The notes under the pieces were generated by a model that was given only the letters and a program-made list of their open reading frames with translations, had not been told where the DNA came from and did not search any database. Positions 22,257-29,385 of a stretch of DNA of 64,000 bases are shown in pieces. Location of the stretch: positions 1 through 64,000 of the forward strand of contig MGUA01000011.1 of assembly GCA_001799735.1 (NCBI GenBank). Reading direction: 5' to 3'. A program made the translations under genes and the position numbers. Source of the DNA: Elusimicrobia bacterium GWB2_63_22. GTDB lineage: Bacteria; Elusimicrobiota; Elusimicrobia; Elusimicrobiales; UBA9959. Position 1 is the first letter of the stretch, and each line of letters begins with the position of its first letter.

Positions 22257-22290
22257 TTCATATTAATATGTAAAATAGTATGAATATGAA
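22257..22290 (+). promoter_or_regulatory. Operator region at the NikR-like gene start
   Basis: CATATTAATATG (22259-22270) is a perfect palindrome, and TTCATATT (22257-22264) pairs with AATATGAA (22283-22290) as a wider inverted repeat with an 18-base gap. TAAAAT at 22271-22276 could be a -10 box, so the transcript would start at the first codons. Long-gap inverted repeats of this sort are typical of NikR operators. Confidence 0.5.
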
Positions 22291-22696
22291 AAACGCCGCC
22301 CTTGACCGGTTCACCGTCTGCCTGGAGAAAGGCCTGCTCGCCCGCCTGGACGAGGTCTCCGCCGAGCGCGGCTACCCCAGCCGCTCGCAGGCCATGGCCG
22401 ATTTCATCCGTAGGGCCATAGTCAGGAAAGACTGGCGCGGCGGCCGCGACTGCGCCGGCACCGTTTCCGTGGTCTACGATCCCGCCGACAGCCGCCCCGG
22501 CCGCGGCCTCGAGGCGCTGCTGCGGACTAACGCCAAAAGCGTGCTTTCCCTGCAGACCAACCTGCTGCCCGGGGGGAAGATCCTCGTTACGGCGTCTGTG
22601 GTCGGGCGGCCGGCCGCGCTGGAACGCCTGGCCGACGCCCTGCGCTCCATAAAAGGCGTTACGCACGGGGCCTTTTGCGTGGTCGCTCCTGTGTAA
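22280..22696 (+). CDS. NikR-like ribbon-helix-helix regulator without nickel ligands
   Basis: 138 residues: an N-terminal RHH domain (RFTVCLEKGLLARLDEVSAE, then RGYPSRSQAMADFIRRAIV) and a C-terminal ACT-like domain (GTVSVVYDP, SVLSLQTNLLPGGKILVTAS, LRSIKGVTHGAFCVVAP) exactly as in NikR. Yet the nickel-binding HxH and Cys positions (HVHL...NCLE in NikR) read QTNLLPGGKILV, so no ligands remain. It probably senses something else or is ligand-free. Start choice between ATG 22280 and 22286 is open; neither has a ribosome binding site. The next gene follows with no gap. Confidence 0.8.
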   Translation: MNMKNAALDRFTVCLEKGLLARLDEVSAERGYPSRSQAMADFIRRAIVRKDWRGGRDCAGTVSVVYDPADSRPGRGLEALLRTNAKSVLSLQTNLLPGGKILVTASVVGRPAALERLADALRSIKGVTHGAFCVVAPV

Positions 22697-24349
22697 ATGA
22701 AGGCCAAAACTCTTCTCTGGCGCAAGGCCGCTGTTATTGGCAGCCTGTGGGCCGCCTCCGAGATCGTGCTCGGCAGTTTTCTTAAAAACGCGCATATCCC
22801 GTTCGCCGGGCTGCTGCTCAGCGGCATCGGTATCGCCATACTTGTCGCCGGGCACAGGCTCTGGCCGGAGAAAGGGCTCTTGTGGCGCGCCGGCCTTGTC
22901 TGCGCGGCCATGAAGGCGATCTCTCCCAGCGCGGTGCTGCTCAGCCCCATGGTGGCTATTTTCGCGGAAGGCCTGCTGGCCGAAACGGCGGTCCGGCTGC
23001 TGGGCGGAAATGCGGCCGGGTACCTTTTCGCCGGCGGCCTGGCCATGAGCTGGGGCCTTATCCACAAGATAGGAAAGCTTTACATCTTTTACGGCCCGGA
23101 TTCCCTGGCGCTGTACGTTAAAGGCCTTGAAAAACTGAGGTCGTGGCTGGGCCAGCCCGGCGGGGTCTGGGGCCCCTTGCTGATAGTGCTGGCGGCTTAT
23201 TTTCTGGCAGGCACCGCCGCCTCCCTTGTGGGCATGCGGGCGGCGGCCGGGGGACAGACGGTGGCGTTGGGGCGGGGGAGCGCGAACCTCCTCAAGCCTC
23301 GCCCCGGCGGACCGGCCGCCGGCCATTACTCCGCGCTTTTCCTTTTTATGCATTTGGTCGCAGTGTCCGGGCTGATGGTTTCCGGCCGGCTGCCGCTGGC
23401 CCCGGTTTGCGGCCTGTCGCTGGTTTACGGTTTTGCCTGCGCCCTGTCCTACCGCCGCGCGGCGGCCCTGCTGGGCAAAGGCGGCCTCTGGCTCGGCGTA
23501 GGAGCGGTTTCGCTGCTGGCCGGCTGGCTGCTGGGCGACTGGGGCTCGGGTTTGCGGATGGCGGCGCGGGCTTTTGCGCTTACGCTGGGCTTTGCCGCGA
23601 TAGCGCAGGAATTGATGAACCCGCGGGTGCGCCGCGCGCTGGAGCGTTTTGCCGGGCCAGCCTTCTTTGAAACCCTGGAATACGCTTTTGCCACCCTGCC
23701 GCTGGTATTGGGTTCGCTTCCCTCGGGGCGCGACCTGGCGCTGCGCCCCGCCGCCTCGCTGCGCACCATAATTTCCCGGGCGCCCTGCCTGCTGGAAAGG
23801 CCGCGCCGGCAGGTTTTCATAATAACGGGCGGGCACGGCTCTGGAAAGACCACCCTGGCCGCAGCTCTGGCAGGGTTGTTGAGAGACAGCGGCCGGAAGC
23901 CAGCCGGCATAATAGCCGAAGGCTCCTGGAAGAACGGAGTGCGCGCCGGGTTCGACCTGAAGGATCTGTCTTCCGGGGCCAGTACCCCGTTTTGCCGCCG
24001 GGAACCTGGCGGGGAGATCCGTGCCGGCGAGTTCCGGTTCTTCGGGGCTGGCCTCGCGGCGGGCCAGGCCGCATTTTCCGCGGACAAGACCTCCTCTTCC
24101 GCCGCCGTCTTTCTGGACGAGGCCGGGTTCCTGGAGCTGGAGGGGGGCGGGTGGGCGCCGCAGCTGGAGAGCATGCTGGCGGAGAACGGCGCGCCCCTGG
24201 TGCTGGTGGTAAGGGACTACCTGCTGGAGAAGATCATCGCCCGCTGGCGCATAAAACCAGCCGCGGTCTGGAGGGCGGGGGAGACCGCGCCGGCGGCAGC
24301 GCTGGCAGGGCTGCTTTGTTCTGTTGACTCGCCAGAGCCAACTTGTTAG
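22697..24349 (+). CDS. Membrane protein fused to a P-loop NTPase (THEP1-like)
   Basis: 550 residues. The first 330 or so contain about nine membrane segments (for example PFAGLLLSGIGIAILVAG, VWGPLLIVLAAYFLAGTAA) resembling ECF/CbiM-type transport components. The C-terminal 175 residues carry a Walker A ITGGHGSGKTTLAAALAG and a Walker B VFLDEAGFLEL, matching the NTPase family of THEP1 with its GIIAEG strand. I read it as a transporter-linked NTPase; the substrate is unknown, though regulator and NifX neighbours suggest metal or molybdate. It begins right after the stop of the NikR-like gene. Confidence 0.7.
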   Translation: MKAKTLLWRKAAVIGSLWAASEIVLGSFLKNAHIPFAGLLLSGIGIAILVAGHRLWPEKGLLWRAGLVCAAMKAISPSAVLLSPMVAIFAEGLLAETAVRLLGGNAAGYLFAGGLAMSWGLIHKIGKLYIFYGPDSLALYVKGLEKLRSWLGQPGGVWGPLLIVLAAYFLAGTAASLVGMRAAAGGQTVALGRGSANLLKPRPGGPAAGHYSALFLFMHLVAVSGLMVSGRLPLAPVCGLSLVYGFACALSYRRAAALLGKGGLWLGVGAVSLLAGWLLGDWGSGLRMAARAFALTLGFAAIAQELMNPRVRRALERFAGPAFFETLEYAFATLPLVLGSLPSGRDLALRPAASLRTIISRAPCLLERPRRQVFIITGGHGSGKTTLAAALAGLLRDSGRKPAGIIAEGSWKNGVRAGFDLKDLSSGASTPFCRREPGGEIRAGEFRFFGAGLAAGQAAFSADKTSSSAAVFLDEAGFLELEGGGWAPQLESMLAENGAPLVLVVRDYLLEKIIARWRIKPAAVWRAGETAPAAALAGLLCSVDSPEPTC

Positions 24350-24377
24350 TATATAGTTATTGGCGTATGCCAATAAC
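24324..24377 (+). promoter_or_regulatory. Promoter and operator of the DUF134 gene
   Basis: TTGACT (24324-24329), a 17-base spacer, TAGTAT (24347-24352) lie in the 3' end of the NTPase gene. The inverted repeat GTTATTGGC (24356-24364) and GCCAATAAC (24369-24377) begins at the expected transcription start and ends two bases before the ATG, so a bound repressor would block it; autoregulation by the DUF134 protein is likely. Confidence 0.65.
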
Positions 24378-24379
24378 CT

Positions 24380-24700
24380 ATGACGCGACCTTTTAAATGC
24401 AGAAAAGTCACCGCCGAGCCCCGCGCTTATTATTTTAAGCCGCGGGCCGTGCCTCTTTGCGAGCTAAAAGAAACGACGCTGCACCTGGACGAGTTCCAGG
24501 CCCTTAAATACGCGGAGCTGGACAAAAAAGACCAGCGCGCCGCCGCGGCCGCCATGAAGATCTCGAGGCAGACTTTCGGCACCATACTCGCTTCCGCCAG
24601 GCGGAAGCTGGCCGACGCCGTCGTCAACGGCAAGGCCCTTAAGATAGAGGGAGGCCCGGTGGAGCTCCGCCGCCCGACCTGCGGAGGAGAACATAAATGA
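24380..24700 (+). CDS. DUF134 family HTH protein
   Basis: 106 residues of the DUF134 family: RKVTAEPRAYYFKPRAVPL at the start and a sigma-4-like HTH (LDEFQALKYAELDKKDQRAA, then KISRQTFGTILASARRKLAD). Such proteins usually neighbour NifX/NafY-like genes, as here. The leader has an inverted repeat rather than a ribosome binding site. Its stop overlaps the next ATG. Likely a DNA-binding regulator of the downstream genes. Confidence 0.88.
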   Translation: MTRPFKCRKVTAEPRAYYFKPRAVPLCELKETTLHLDEFQALKYAELDKKDQRAAAAAMKISRQTFGTILASARRKLADAVVNGKALKIEGGPVELRRPTCGGEHK

Positions 24701-25062
24701 ATATCTGTGTCCCTGTTGAGAATAACGACGGTCTGAAGTCCGTGGTTTACGGCCATTTCGGCAGCGCGCCTTTCTTCGCCATCTGCGACGTGACCACCGG
24801 GAAAGTGGAATTTGTCGACAACGGCAACCAGCACCACGAGCACGGCCAGTGCAACCCGCTGGGCGCCCTAGCGGACAAAGCCGTGAGCGGCATCCTGGTG
24901 GGCGGCATAGGCGCCCGCGCCCTCGAGCGCCTGAACGCCGGCGGCATAAAAGTTTATCGCGCGCCCCAGGGGCCGCTGTCCCAGGCCCTCGAGATGTTTA
25001 AAAAGCAGGAGCTGCCCGAGATCCTGCCCACAGATTGCTGCCAGGGGCATGACTGTCATTGA
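24697..25062 (+). CDS. NifX/NafY-family dinitrogenase iron-molybdenum cofactor-type protein
   Basis: 121 residues: MNICVPVENNDGLKSVVYGHFGSAPFF opens the domain and VGGIGARALERLNAGGIKVY closes it, as in the NifX/NifB-C family that binds metal clusters. His/Cys-rich spots (NQHHEHGQCNP and the C-terminal CCQGHDCH) look like metal ligands. No nif structural genes are in the window, so this is the widespread non-nitrogenase type, probably an Fe-S or heteromетal carrier. GGAGGAG precedes the ATG. Confidence 0.88.
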   Translation: MNICVPVENNDGLKSVVYGHFGSAPFFAICDVTTGKVEFVDNGNQHHEHGQCNPLGALADKAVSGILVGGIGARALERLNAGGIKVYRAPQGPLSQALEMFKKQELPEILPTDCCQGHDCH

Positions 25063-25453
25063 CCACCGGCTGCATGGGCATTGCGTGGCCTGCGGGCCGG
25101 AGAATCCTTCCGGCCTGCGGCTTAAATTCGAGAAGCAGTCCGACGGTTCGGTAAAAGCCGCCGCTTTCTGCGTGAAGGACCTTTCCGGCTACGACGGGCT
25201 GCTGCACGGCGGCGTGGCGGCCCTGATGCTGGACAGCGCCATGACCAACTGCCTTTTTTCCGCGGGGATCACGGCTCTTACCGCGGAGATGAACGTTAAA
25301 TACAGGGCGCCGGTGCAGATAGGGCGCGCGGTTATATTGAGAGCAAGCGTTAAGGCTGATCACGACCCGCTGTTTACAGTGAGTTCCGAGCTGAGGCAGG
25401 ACGGCCGGCAGAAAGTGTCGGCTGAGGCCAAGTTCATGAGGACGGTAGGTTAA
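25049..25453 (+). CDS. PaaI-type hotdog thioesterase
   Basis: 134 residues of the hotdog fold: CVACGPENPSGLRLKF near the start, the catalytic-loop YDGLLHGGVAALMLDSAM, and the NVKYRAPVQIGR strand. The HGG with following Asp/Asn is the usual 4HBT active-site pattern, so it should hydrolyse an acyl-CoA. It overlaps the NifX-like gene by 14 bases in another frame, so the operon is tight. The substrate cannot be read from sequence. Confidence 0.82.
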   Translation: MTVIDHRLHGHCVACGPENPSGLRLKFEKQSDGSVKAAAFCVKDLSGYDGLLHGGVAALMLDSAMTNCLFSAGITALTAEMNVKYRAPVQIGRAVILRASVKADHDPLFTVSSELRQDGRQKVSAEAKFMRTVG

Positions 25454-25816
25454 ATGGAAGACAAGGCCATGCCTTTTGGCGAGGCGATAAAAAAATATTC
25501 CGGCCGCCTCAACGACGCCGACGCCTCGGCGTCGGTGACCGGAGCCTGCGGCGACACCATGGAGTTCTACCTCAACATAAAGGACAACAGGGTGAACGAA
25601 GTGTTCTTTCATGCCGACGGCTGCGGCTACACCTCCGTCTGCGGCGCGGTGGCCGCCTTTTATGCCGACGGGCGCGTGCTGGAGGAGGCCATGTTCGTCT
25701 CTCCGGGGCTTATTCTTAAAACGCTCGCCAACGTCCCGGAAGACCACCGCCACTGCGCCATCCTGGCCGCCACTACCTTATACAAGGCCATGGCGGACTA
25801 CCTGTTGAAAGACTGA
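25454..25816 (+). CDS. IscU/NifU-like iron-sulfur scaffold protein
   Basis: 120 residues with the IscU/NifU N-domain pattern: GACGDTMEFYLNI (first ligand Cys in ACGD), ADGCGYTSVCG (second), and HRHCAILAATTLYKAM (third). This scaffold fold assembles [2Fe-2S] or [4Fe-4S] clusters for transfer. An extra Cys in TSVCG is unusual. The ATG directly follows the thioesterase stop. With the NifX-like gene it suggests a metallocluster unit; no cysteine desulfurase lies nearby. Confidence 0.8.
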   Translation: MEDKAMPFGEAIKKYSGRLNDADASASVTGACGDTMEFYLNIKDNRVNEVFFHADGCGYTSVCGAVAAFYADGRVLEEAMFVSPGLILKTLANVPEDHRHCAILAATTLYKAMADYLLKD

Positions 25817-25834
25817 TTTTCTAAAATTCAACAA

Positions 25835-26113
25835 ATGAAACTGCGTGCGCTGGCAAAAATCATTATCAGCCTCGCGCTAACGGCGGTGGCCGCGGGCGCC
25901 TGGGATTTCCACGTCCTTGGCGCGAGCCACGAAGCCGGCGAGAATTGCCAGTTCTGCGCCGTGGCGTCCGCCCCGGAGCTGAACGCCGACTGCGGCAGCG
26001 CGCTGCTAGCCAGACCTGACAACTTTGTTTTAGTCCAGGCCGCCCTCCCCGGGCTGCCTGCCGGAGCTTCCGCCCCCGCGGCCTTCCGCGGCCGGGCCCC
26101 TCCCAGACCTTAA
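25835..26113 (+). CDS. Small exported Cys/His protein before the metal transporter
   Basis: 92 residues with a signal peptide (cleavage near AAGAW) and a short mature part with His and Cys spaced as FHVLGASHEAGENCQFCAV and a later CGSALL, then a Pro/Ala-rich tail. Similar small proteins with H..H...CxxC are common in operons for metal uptake, so it may be a periplasmic metal binder. No ribosome binding site is visible. The frame overlaps a hairpin at 26112. Confidence 0.5.
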   Translation: MKLRALAKIIISLALTAVAAGAWDFHVLGASHEAGENCQFCAVASAPELNADCGSALLARPDNFVLVQAALPGLPAGASAPAAFRGRAPPRP

Positions 26114-26181
26114 AAGGCGCCAGTCGCCTTTTCCGCCTAAAAACCAGTCCCAAGCCCCAAAAGGAGCCAGTTTCCTTTTGG
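26112..26181 (+). promoter_or_regulatory. Tandem hairpins in the metal-uptake leader
   Basis: AAAAGGCG and CGCCTTTT (26112-26132) form one hairpin; CCAAAAGGA and TCCTTTTGG (26157-26181) form another. Both loops contain CCAGT and both end in T-rich arms. They could be a terminator pair or an attenuator before the porin gene at 26207. Confidence 0.5.
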
Positions 26182-26206
26182 CCGCGTCGATATAAAAAAG
26201 GAATTT

Positions 26207-27346
26207 ATGAAGAAAAAACTGTTTTTCCCGCTATTGCTGTCCCTGGGCGTTTCGGCTTACGCCCAGGAAGGCCCTACCCCGCCGCAGGGGATGCGCGGCA
26301 CCCCGGCCAACCTGCCGGACATAAGCCTGGTGGGCGTCATCGACGGGCACACAAGTTCCGGCAAGTCGGACGAGACCCGCAATACGCTGGAGTTCAGGGA
26401 AGTGGAGACAGCTTTTCAGGGCTATATTTACCCCGAGATGAAGGCGGACGTATTCCTGGCCCTGCATAAGCATGGCGGCGAATACGCCAGCGAGATCTGC
26501 GAGGCCAAGGTTTCCTTCCTGCGCCTGGCCGAGGGGCTCTCCGCAGAGGTCGGCAAGGTCAATACGGAGTTCGGCAAGCTAAATAAAGCGCACAGCCATA
26601 CCCGTGCCATGGCCGACCAGCCCGCGGCGCTGACCAACTTTCTCGGCGACCACGCGCTGAACCCGCAGGGCGGCGTGTTGAAGTACCTGCTGCCGCTGCC
26701 TTTCTACGCGCAGGCGCAGGTGGGCGCCTGGCAGGGCAGCCCGCACGAGCATCACGTGGAGGCAGACAATATGGCCGACGTCCTGGACATAGACCAGAGC
26801 ACCGTTACAGTGGTGCTGGCGCCCGAAGAGACGGAAGACTTCTCCCCGGCCGGCAAAATATATACCGGTCGCCTGAACATGTCTTTTCCGCTGTCGGCCG
26901 GAGCGGAACTGGAGCTGGGGACCAGTTTCCTGAAGGGCAAGGGCAGTCACTGGGAACATCACCAGGACAATATAAAGCTCTCGGGGGCGGACTTCACGCT
27001 GAAGTTCTGGCCCACCGCCTACAAGCGTCTGACGCTGCAGGGCGAGTATCTGCGCCTGGTGCGCGAAGTGCCGGCAGGCAAGCTGAAGCGCGACGGCCTG
27101 TACCTGTTCGCCAATTACAGGGCAGGCAAGTACTGGGATTTCGGCGCGCGCTTCGACTATGCCGAGAACGCCTTTCCCGGCCTTACCCGTGAACGGGATT
27201 ATTCTCTCATAGCCACGCGCCGCCTGACGGAAACCACCACGCTGCGCGCGCAGTACAAGCATATCAACCTCGACGGCGAAAAGACCGACGAGGGCTGGTT
27301 CCAGCTGAGCTTCGGCTTGGGCCCGCACAGTCACGAGCTGGAATAA
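26207..27346 (+). CDS. Outer-membrane porin-like protein of the metal-uptake operon
   Basis: 379 residues with a signal peptide (cleavage after SAYA) and a predicted beta-barrel. It has His-rich loops (NKAHSHTRAMAD, SPHEHHVEADNM, SHWEHHQDN, GPHSHELE at the C-terminus) that could gather zinc or another transition metal at the cell surface. It lies 11 bases before a ZnuA-like gene. It ends in SHELE rather than an aromatic residue, which is atypical of BAM substrates. AAGGAA precedes the ATG. Confidence 0.7.
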   Translation: MKKKLFFPLLLSLGVSAYAQEGPTPPQGMRGTPANLPDISLVGVIDGHTSSGKSDETRNTLEFREVETAFQGYIYPEMKADVFLALHKHGGEYASEICEAKVSFLRLAEGLSAEVGKVNTEFGKLNKAHSHTRAMADQPAALTNFLGDHALNPQGGVLKYLLPLPFYAQAQVGAWQGSPHEHHVEADNMADVLDIDQSTVTVVLAPEETEDFSPAGKIYTGRLNMSFPLSAGAELELGTSFLKGKGSHWEHHQDNIKLSGADFTLKFWPTAYKRLTLQGEYLRLVREVPAGKLKRDGLYLFANYRAGKYWDFGARFDYAENAFPGLTRERDYSLIATRRLTETTTLRAQYKHINLDGEKTDEGWFQLSFGLGPHSHELE

Positions 27347-27357
27347 AAGGAAAAAAC

Positions 27358-28296
27358 ATGAAAAAAATATTTATTGCCGCCGCCGTTGTCACCCTGTGGG
27401 CCGGGCCTGCGAGCGCCGCCCTGAAAGTTATCACGGCCTCCACTGACCTGAAGTATATCTGCGAGCGCATAGGCGGAGCGGAGGTGAAAGTTGAAAGCCT
27501 GGCCGCCGGGGACCAGGACCTGCATATGGTGGAGCCGCGCCCCAGCATGGTCTTCAAGCTGAAGAAGGCCGACCTGGTGGTGCGCGTGGGCCTGGACCTG
27601 GATATGTGGCTGGACAGCCTGGTGAACGCGGCCAAGAATAAAAAATTATTCTACGGGGCCCAGGGTTACGTGGACGCCTCCGCCGGCGTGCCGCTGCTGG
27701 AGAAGCCGGCGGGCAAGGTGGACGCCTCCATGGGCGACATCCACATCTACGGCAACCCGCATTACTGGCTGGATCCGGCCAATGCCAGGATAATGGCCAG
27801 GAACATATTGGCGGGGCTTAAGCGCCTGGCGCCGGAAAAAGGAGCCTTGTTCGACGCCAATTACGCTGGGTTCGTTAAAGAGGCGGATGAGCGGCTGGCA
27901 GGCTGGAGCGCCCGGGCGGAAAAGCTGAAGGGGCTGAAGATAGTAACCTATCACGGTTCCTGGCCCTACTTCGCCGCCCGCTTCGGCCTGGACGTGGCCG
28001 GGCACGTGGAGCCGAAGCCCGGGATCCCGCCTTCGGCCGCCCACCTGGACGGGCTGGTAAAAAAAATGAACGCGGAGAAGGTTAAAGTGATCCTGGCCGA
28101 GAGCTATTATCCACGCAAAGGTCCCGACTTTCTGGCCGCCAGGACCGGGGCGCGGGTGGTGACCGCTCCGGTCAGCGCCGGCGGGGCGGAGGGAGTGGAG
28201 ACGTATTTCGACGTCTTCGAGAGGGTGCTGGGAGAGCTGGAGCGGGCCTCCTCGGCCGGCTGTGCCAGCTCGGCCGAAGTTTGCGGAGGGAGGTAA
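27358..28296 (+). CDS. znuA: Metal ABC transporter substrate-binding protein (ZnuA-like)
   Basis: 312 residues of the cluster A-1 (TroA/ZnuA) family: signal peptide, STDLKYICERIGGAEV, then metal-ligand candidates His in DQDLHMVEPRPS, His in NPHYWLDP, His in TYHGSWPYF and Glu in LAESYYP. It captures Zn2+ or Mn2+ in the periplasm for the permease encoded next. It lacks the long His-rich loop of E. coli ZnuA. A C-terminal Cys pair (CASSAEVC) is unusual. The permease begins seven bases later. Confidence 0.88.
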   Translation: MKKIFIAAAVVTLWAGPASAALKVITASTDLKYICERIGGAEVKVESLAAGDQDLHMVEPRPSMVFKLKKADLVVRVGLDLDMWLDSLVNAAKNKKLFYGAQGYVDASAGVPLLEKPAGKVDASMGDIHIYGNPHYWLDPANARIMARNILAGLKRLAPEKGALFDANYAGFVKEADERLAGWSARAEKLKGLKIVTYHGSWPYFAARFGLDVAGHVEPKPGIPPSAAHLDGLVKKMNAEKVKVILAESYYPRKGPDFLAARTGARVVTAPVSAGGAEGVETYFDVFERVLGELERASSAGCASSAEVCGGR

Positions 28297-28302
28297 GAAA
28301 TT

Positions 28303-29121
28303 ATGATGGAAATAATGCTGCCGGCCATGGCCGCGGCCGTGATACTTGTGGGGATACACGCCTATCTGGGTATACATATACTGGCGCGCGGCGTGATCTT
28401 TGTGGACCTGGCCCTGGCGCAGATAGCCGCGCTGGGCGCCATAACCGGGGTGCTGTTCGGGCTGCAGCTGCACACCACCGGCTCCTACCTGGCGTCGCTG
28501 GCCGCCACCTTTATAGGCGCCGGGGTGTTCGCCCTGACGCGCGGCAAGGATACCAGCGGGGCCATACAGGAGGCGGCCATCGGCATAGTCTATGTGGTCT
28601 CGGCGGCGCTGGCCGTGATGGTGCTGGACCGCCTGCCGGGAGAGGCCGAGCACCTTAAAGGTATGCTGGTCGGGAATATCCTGTTCGTAACCTGGCCGCA
28701 GGTGGGCAGGACGGCGCTGCTCTACGCGGCGGTAGGCCTGGCGCATTACGTGTTCAGGGAGCGCTTCCTGGCCATCTCTCACAGCCGCGGCGGCGCGACG
28801 GTGCGCGGTTGGGACTTCCTGTTCTACGCCCTGTTCGGTTTTGTCGTTACAAGCTCGGTGGAACTGGCCGGCGTACTGCTGGTATTCACCTTCCTGATAA
28901 TCCCGGCGGTGGCGGCGGCCCATTTTGCCGCCACGCTGCGCGGGCGCATCTGGCTGGGGTGGGGCCTGGGCGTGGTTACCAGCCTGGCTGGCATTGCCGC
29001 CTCGGCCGCCTATGACCTGCCCACCGGCCCCGCCATAGTCTGCGCCTTCGGCCTGCTGGCGCTGCTGTCGTTCGCTGCCGGCAGGATGTTTAAACTTGCC
29101 GGCTCCGTCAGGATTCTTTGA
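28303..29121 (+). CDS. znuB: Metal ABC transporter permease (ZnuB-like)
   Basis: 272 residues with about eight membrane segments, beginning VGIHAYLGIHILARGVIFVD and including the conserved ALAQIAALGA and VFTFLIIPAVAA segments of the ABC-3 (ZnuB/MntB) family. AGGGAGGTAAG precedes the ATG. No ATP-binding subunit (ZnuC) is encoded beside it, so the ATPase must lie elsewhere. The 3' end overlaps the opposite-strand DUF2892 gene by 14 bases. Confidence 0.88.
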   Translation: MMEIMLPAMAAAVILVGIHAYLGIHILARGVIFVDLALAQIAALGAITGVLFGLQLHTTGSYLASLAATFIGAGVFALTRGKDTSGAIQEAAIGIVYVVSAALAVMVLDRLPGEAEHLKGMLVGNILFVTWPQVGRTALLYAAVGLAHYVFRERFLAISHSRGGATVRGWDFLFYALFGFVVTSSVELAGVLLVFTFLIIPAVAAAHFAATLRGRIWLGWGLGVVTSLAGIAASAAYDLPTGPAIVCAFGLLALLSFAAGRMFKLAGSVRIL

Positions 29122-29299
29122 GCCCCAGCTTCCTGAAGGCCCAGATGGCCGGGCACCAGCGGGTGAAGGCGGACTGCAGCAGGTTCGCCCCGACGAAAGC
29201 CGTCAGCCATAGGAAGTTCTTGTCCACGTAAACCGCCAGCCCTACGCTGAGCAATATCATAAATCCCGCCAGCAGCCGCAGCGCGTCGTTAATGGTCAT
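29108..29299 (-). CDS. DUF2892 small membrane protein
   Basis: 63 residues with two membrane segments (LLAGFMILLSVGLAVYV and FLWLTAFVGANLLQSA) and the CPAIWAFRKLGL end typical of DUF2892 proteins, related to the membrane tail of YgaP-type rhodaneses. The Cys in RWCPAIW is conserved in the family. It faces znuB tail to tail. AAGGAGAAAA precedes the ATG. Function unknown; sulfur or cyanide handling is sometimes inferred for relatives. Confidence 0.75.
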   Translation of the reverse strand: MTINDALRLLAGFMILLSVGLAVYVDKNFLWLTAFVGANLLQSAFTRWCPAIWAFRKLGLKES

Positions 29300-29324
29300 G
29301 TTTTCTCCTTCAGCTATTCCGTCG

Positions 29325-29380
29325 CACCGGCGAAAGCCGGTGCCCAGTCAGGTTAACTGGATTCCGGCTTCCGCCGGAAT
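29325..29380. repeat. REP-like double-hairpin repeat, copy A
   Basis: CACCGGC-GAAA-GCCGGTG, a CCAGT...ACTGG inner stem, then ATTCCGGC-TTCC-GCCGGAAT. It ends five bases before the RND stop codon. Same architecture as 32668-32721 and 58848-58896. Confidence 0.8.
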
Positions 29381-29385
29381 GACGC

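Noticed and set aside
22250-24373. A 707-codon minus-strand frame
   Set aside because: It mirrors the NikR-like and membrane-NTPase genes and is Arg/Gln/Pro-rich; no family feature or start signal.
24697-25816. Nitrogen fixation cluster from NifX- and NifU-like genes
   Set aside because: No nifHDK or nifB is present; these families are widespread in anaerobes that do not fix nitrogen.
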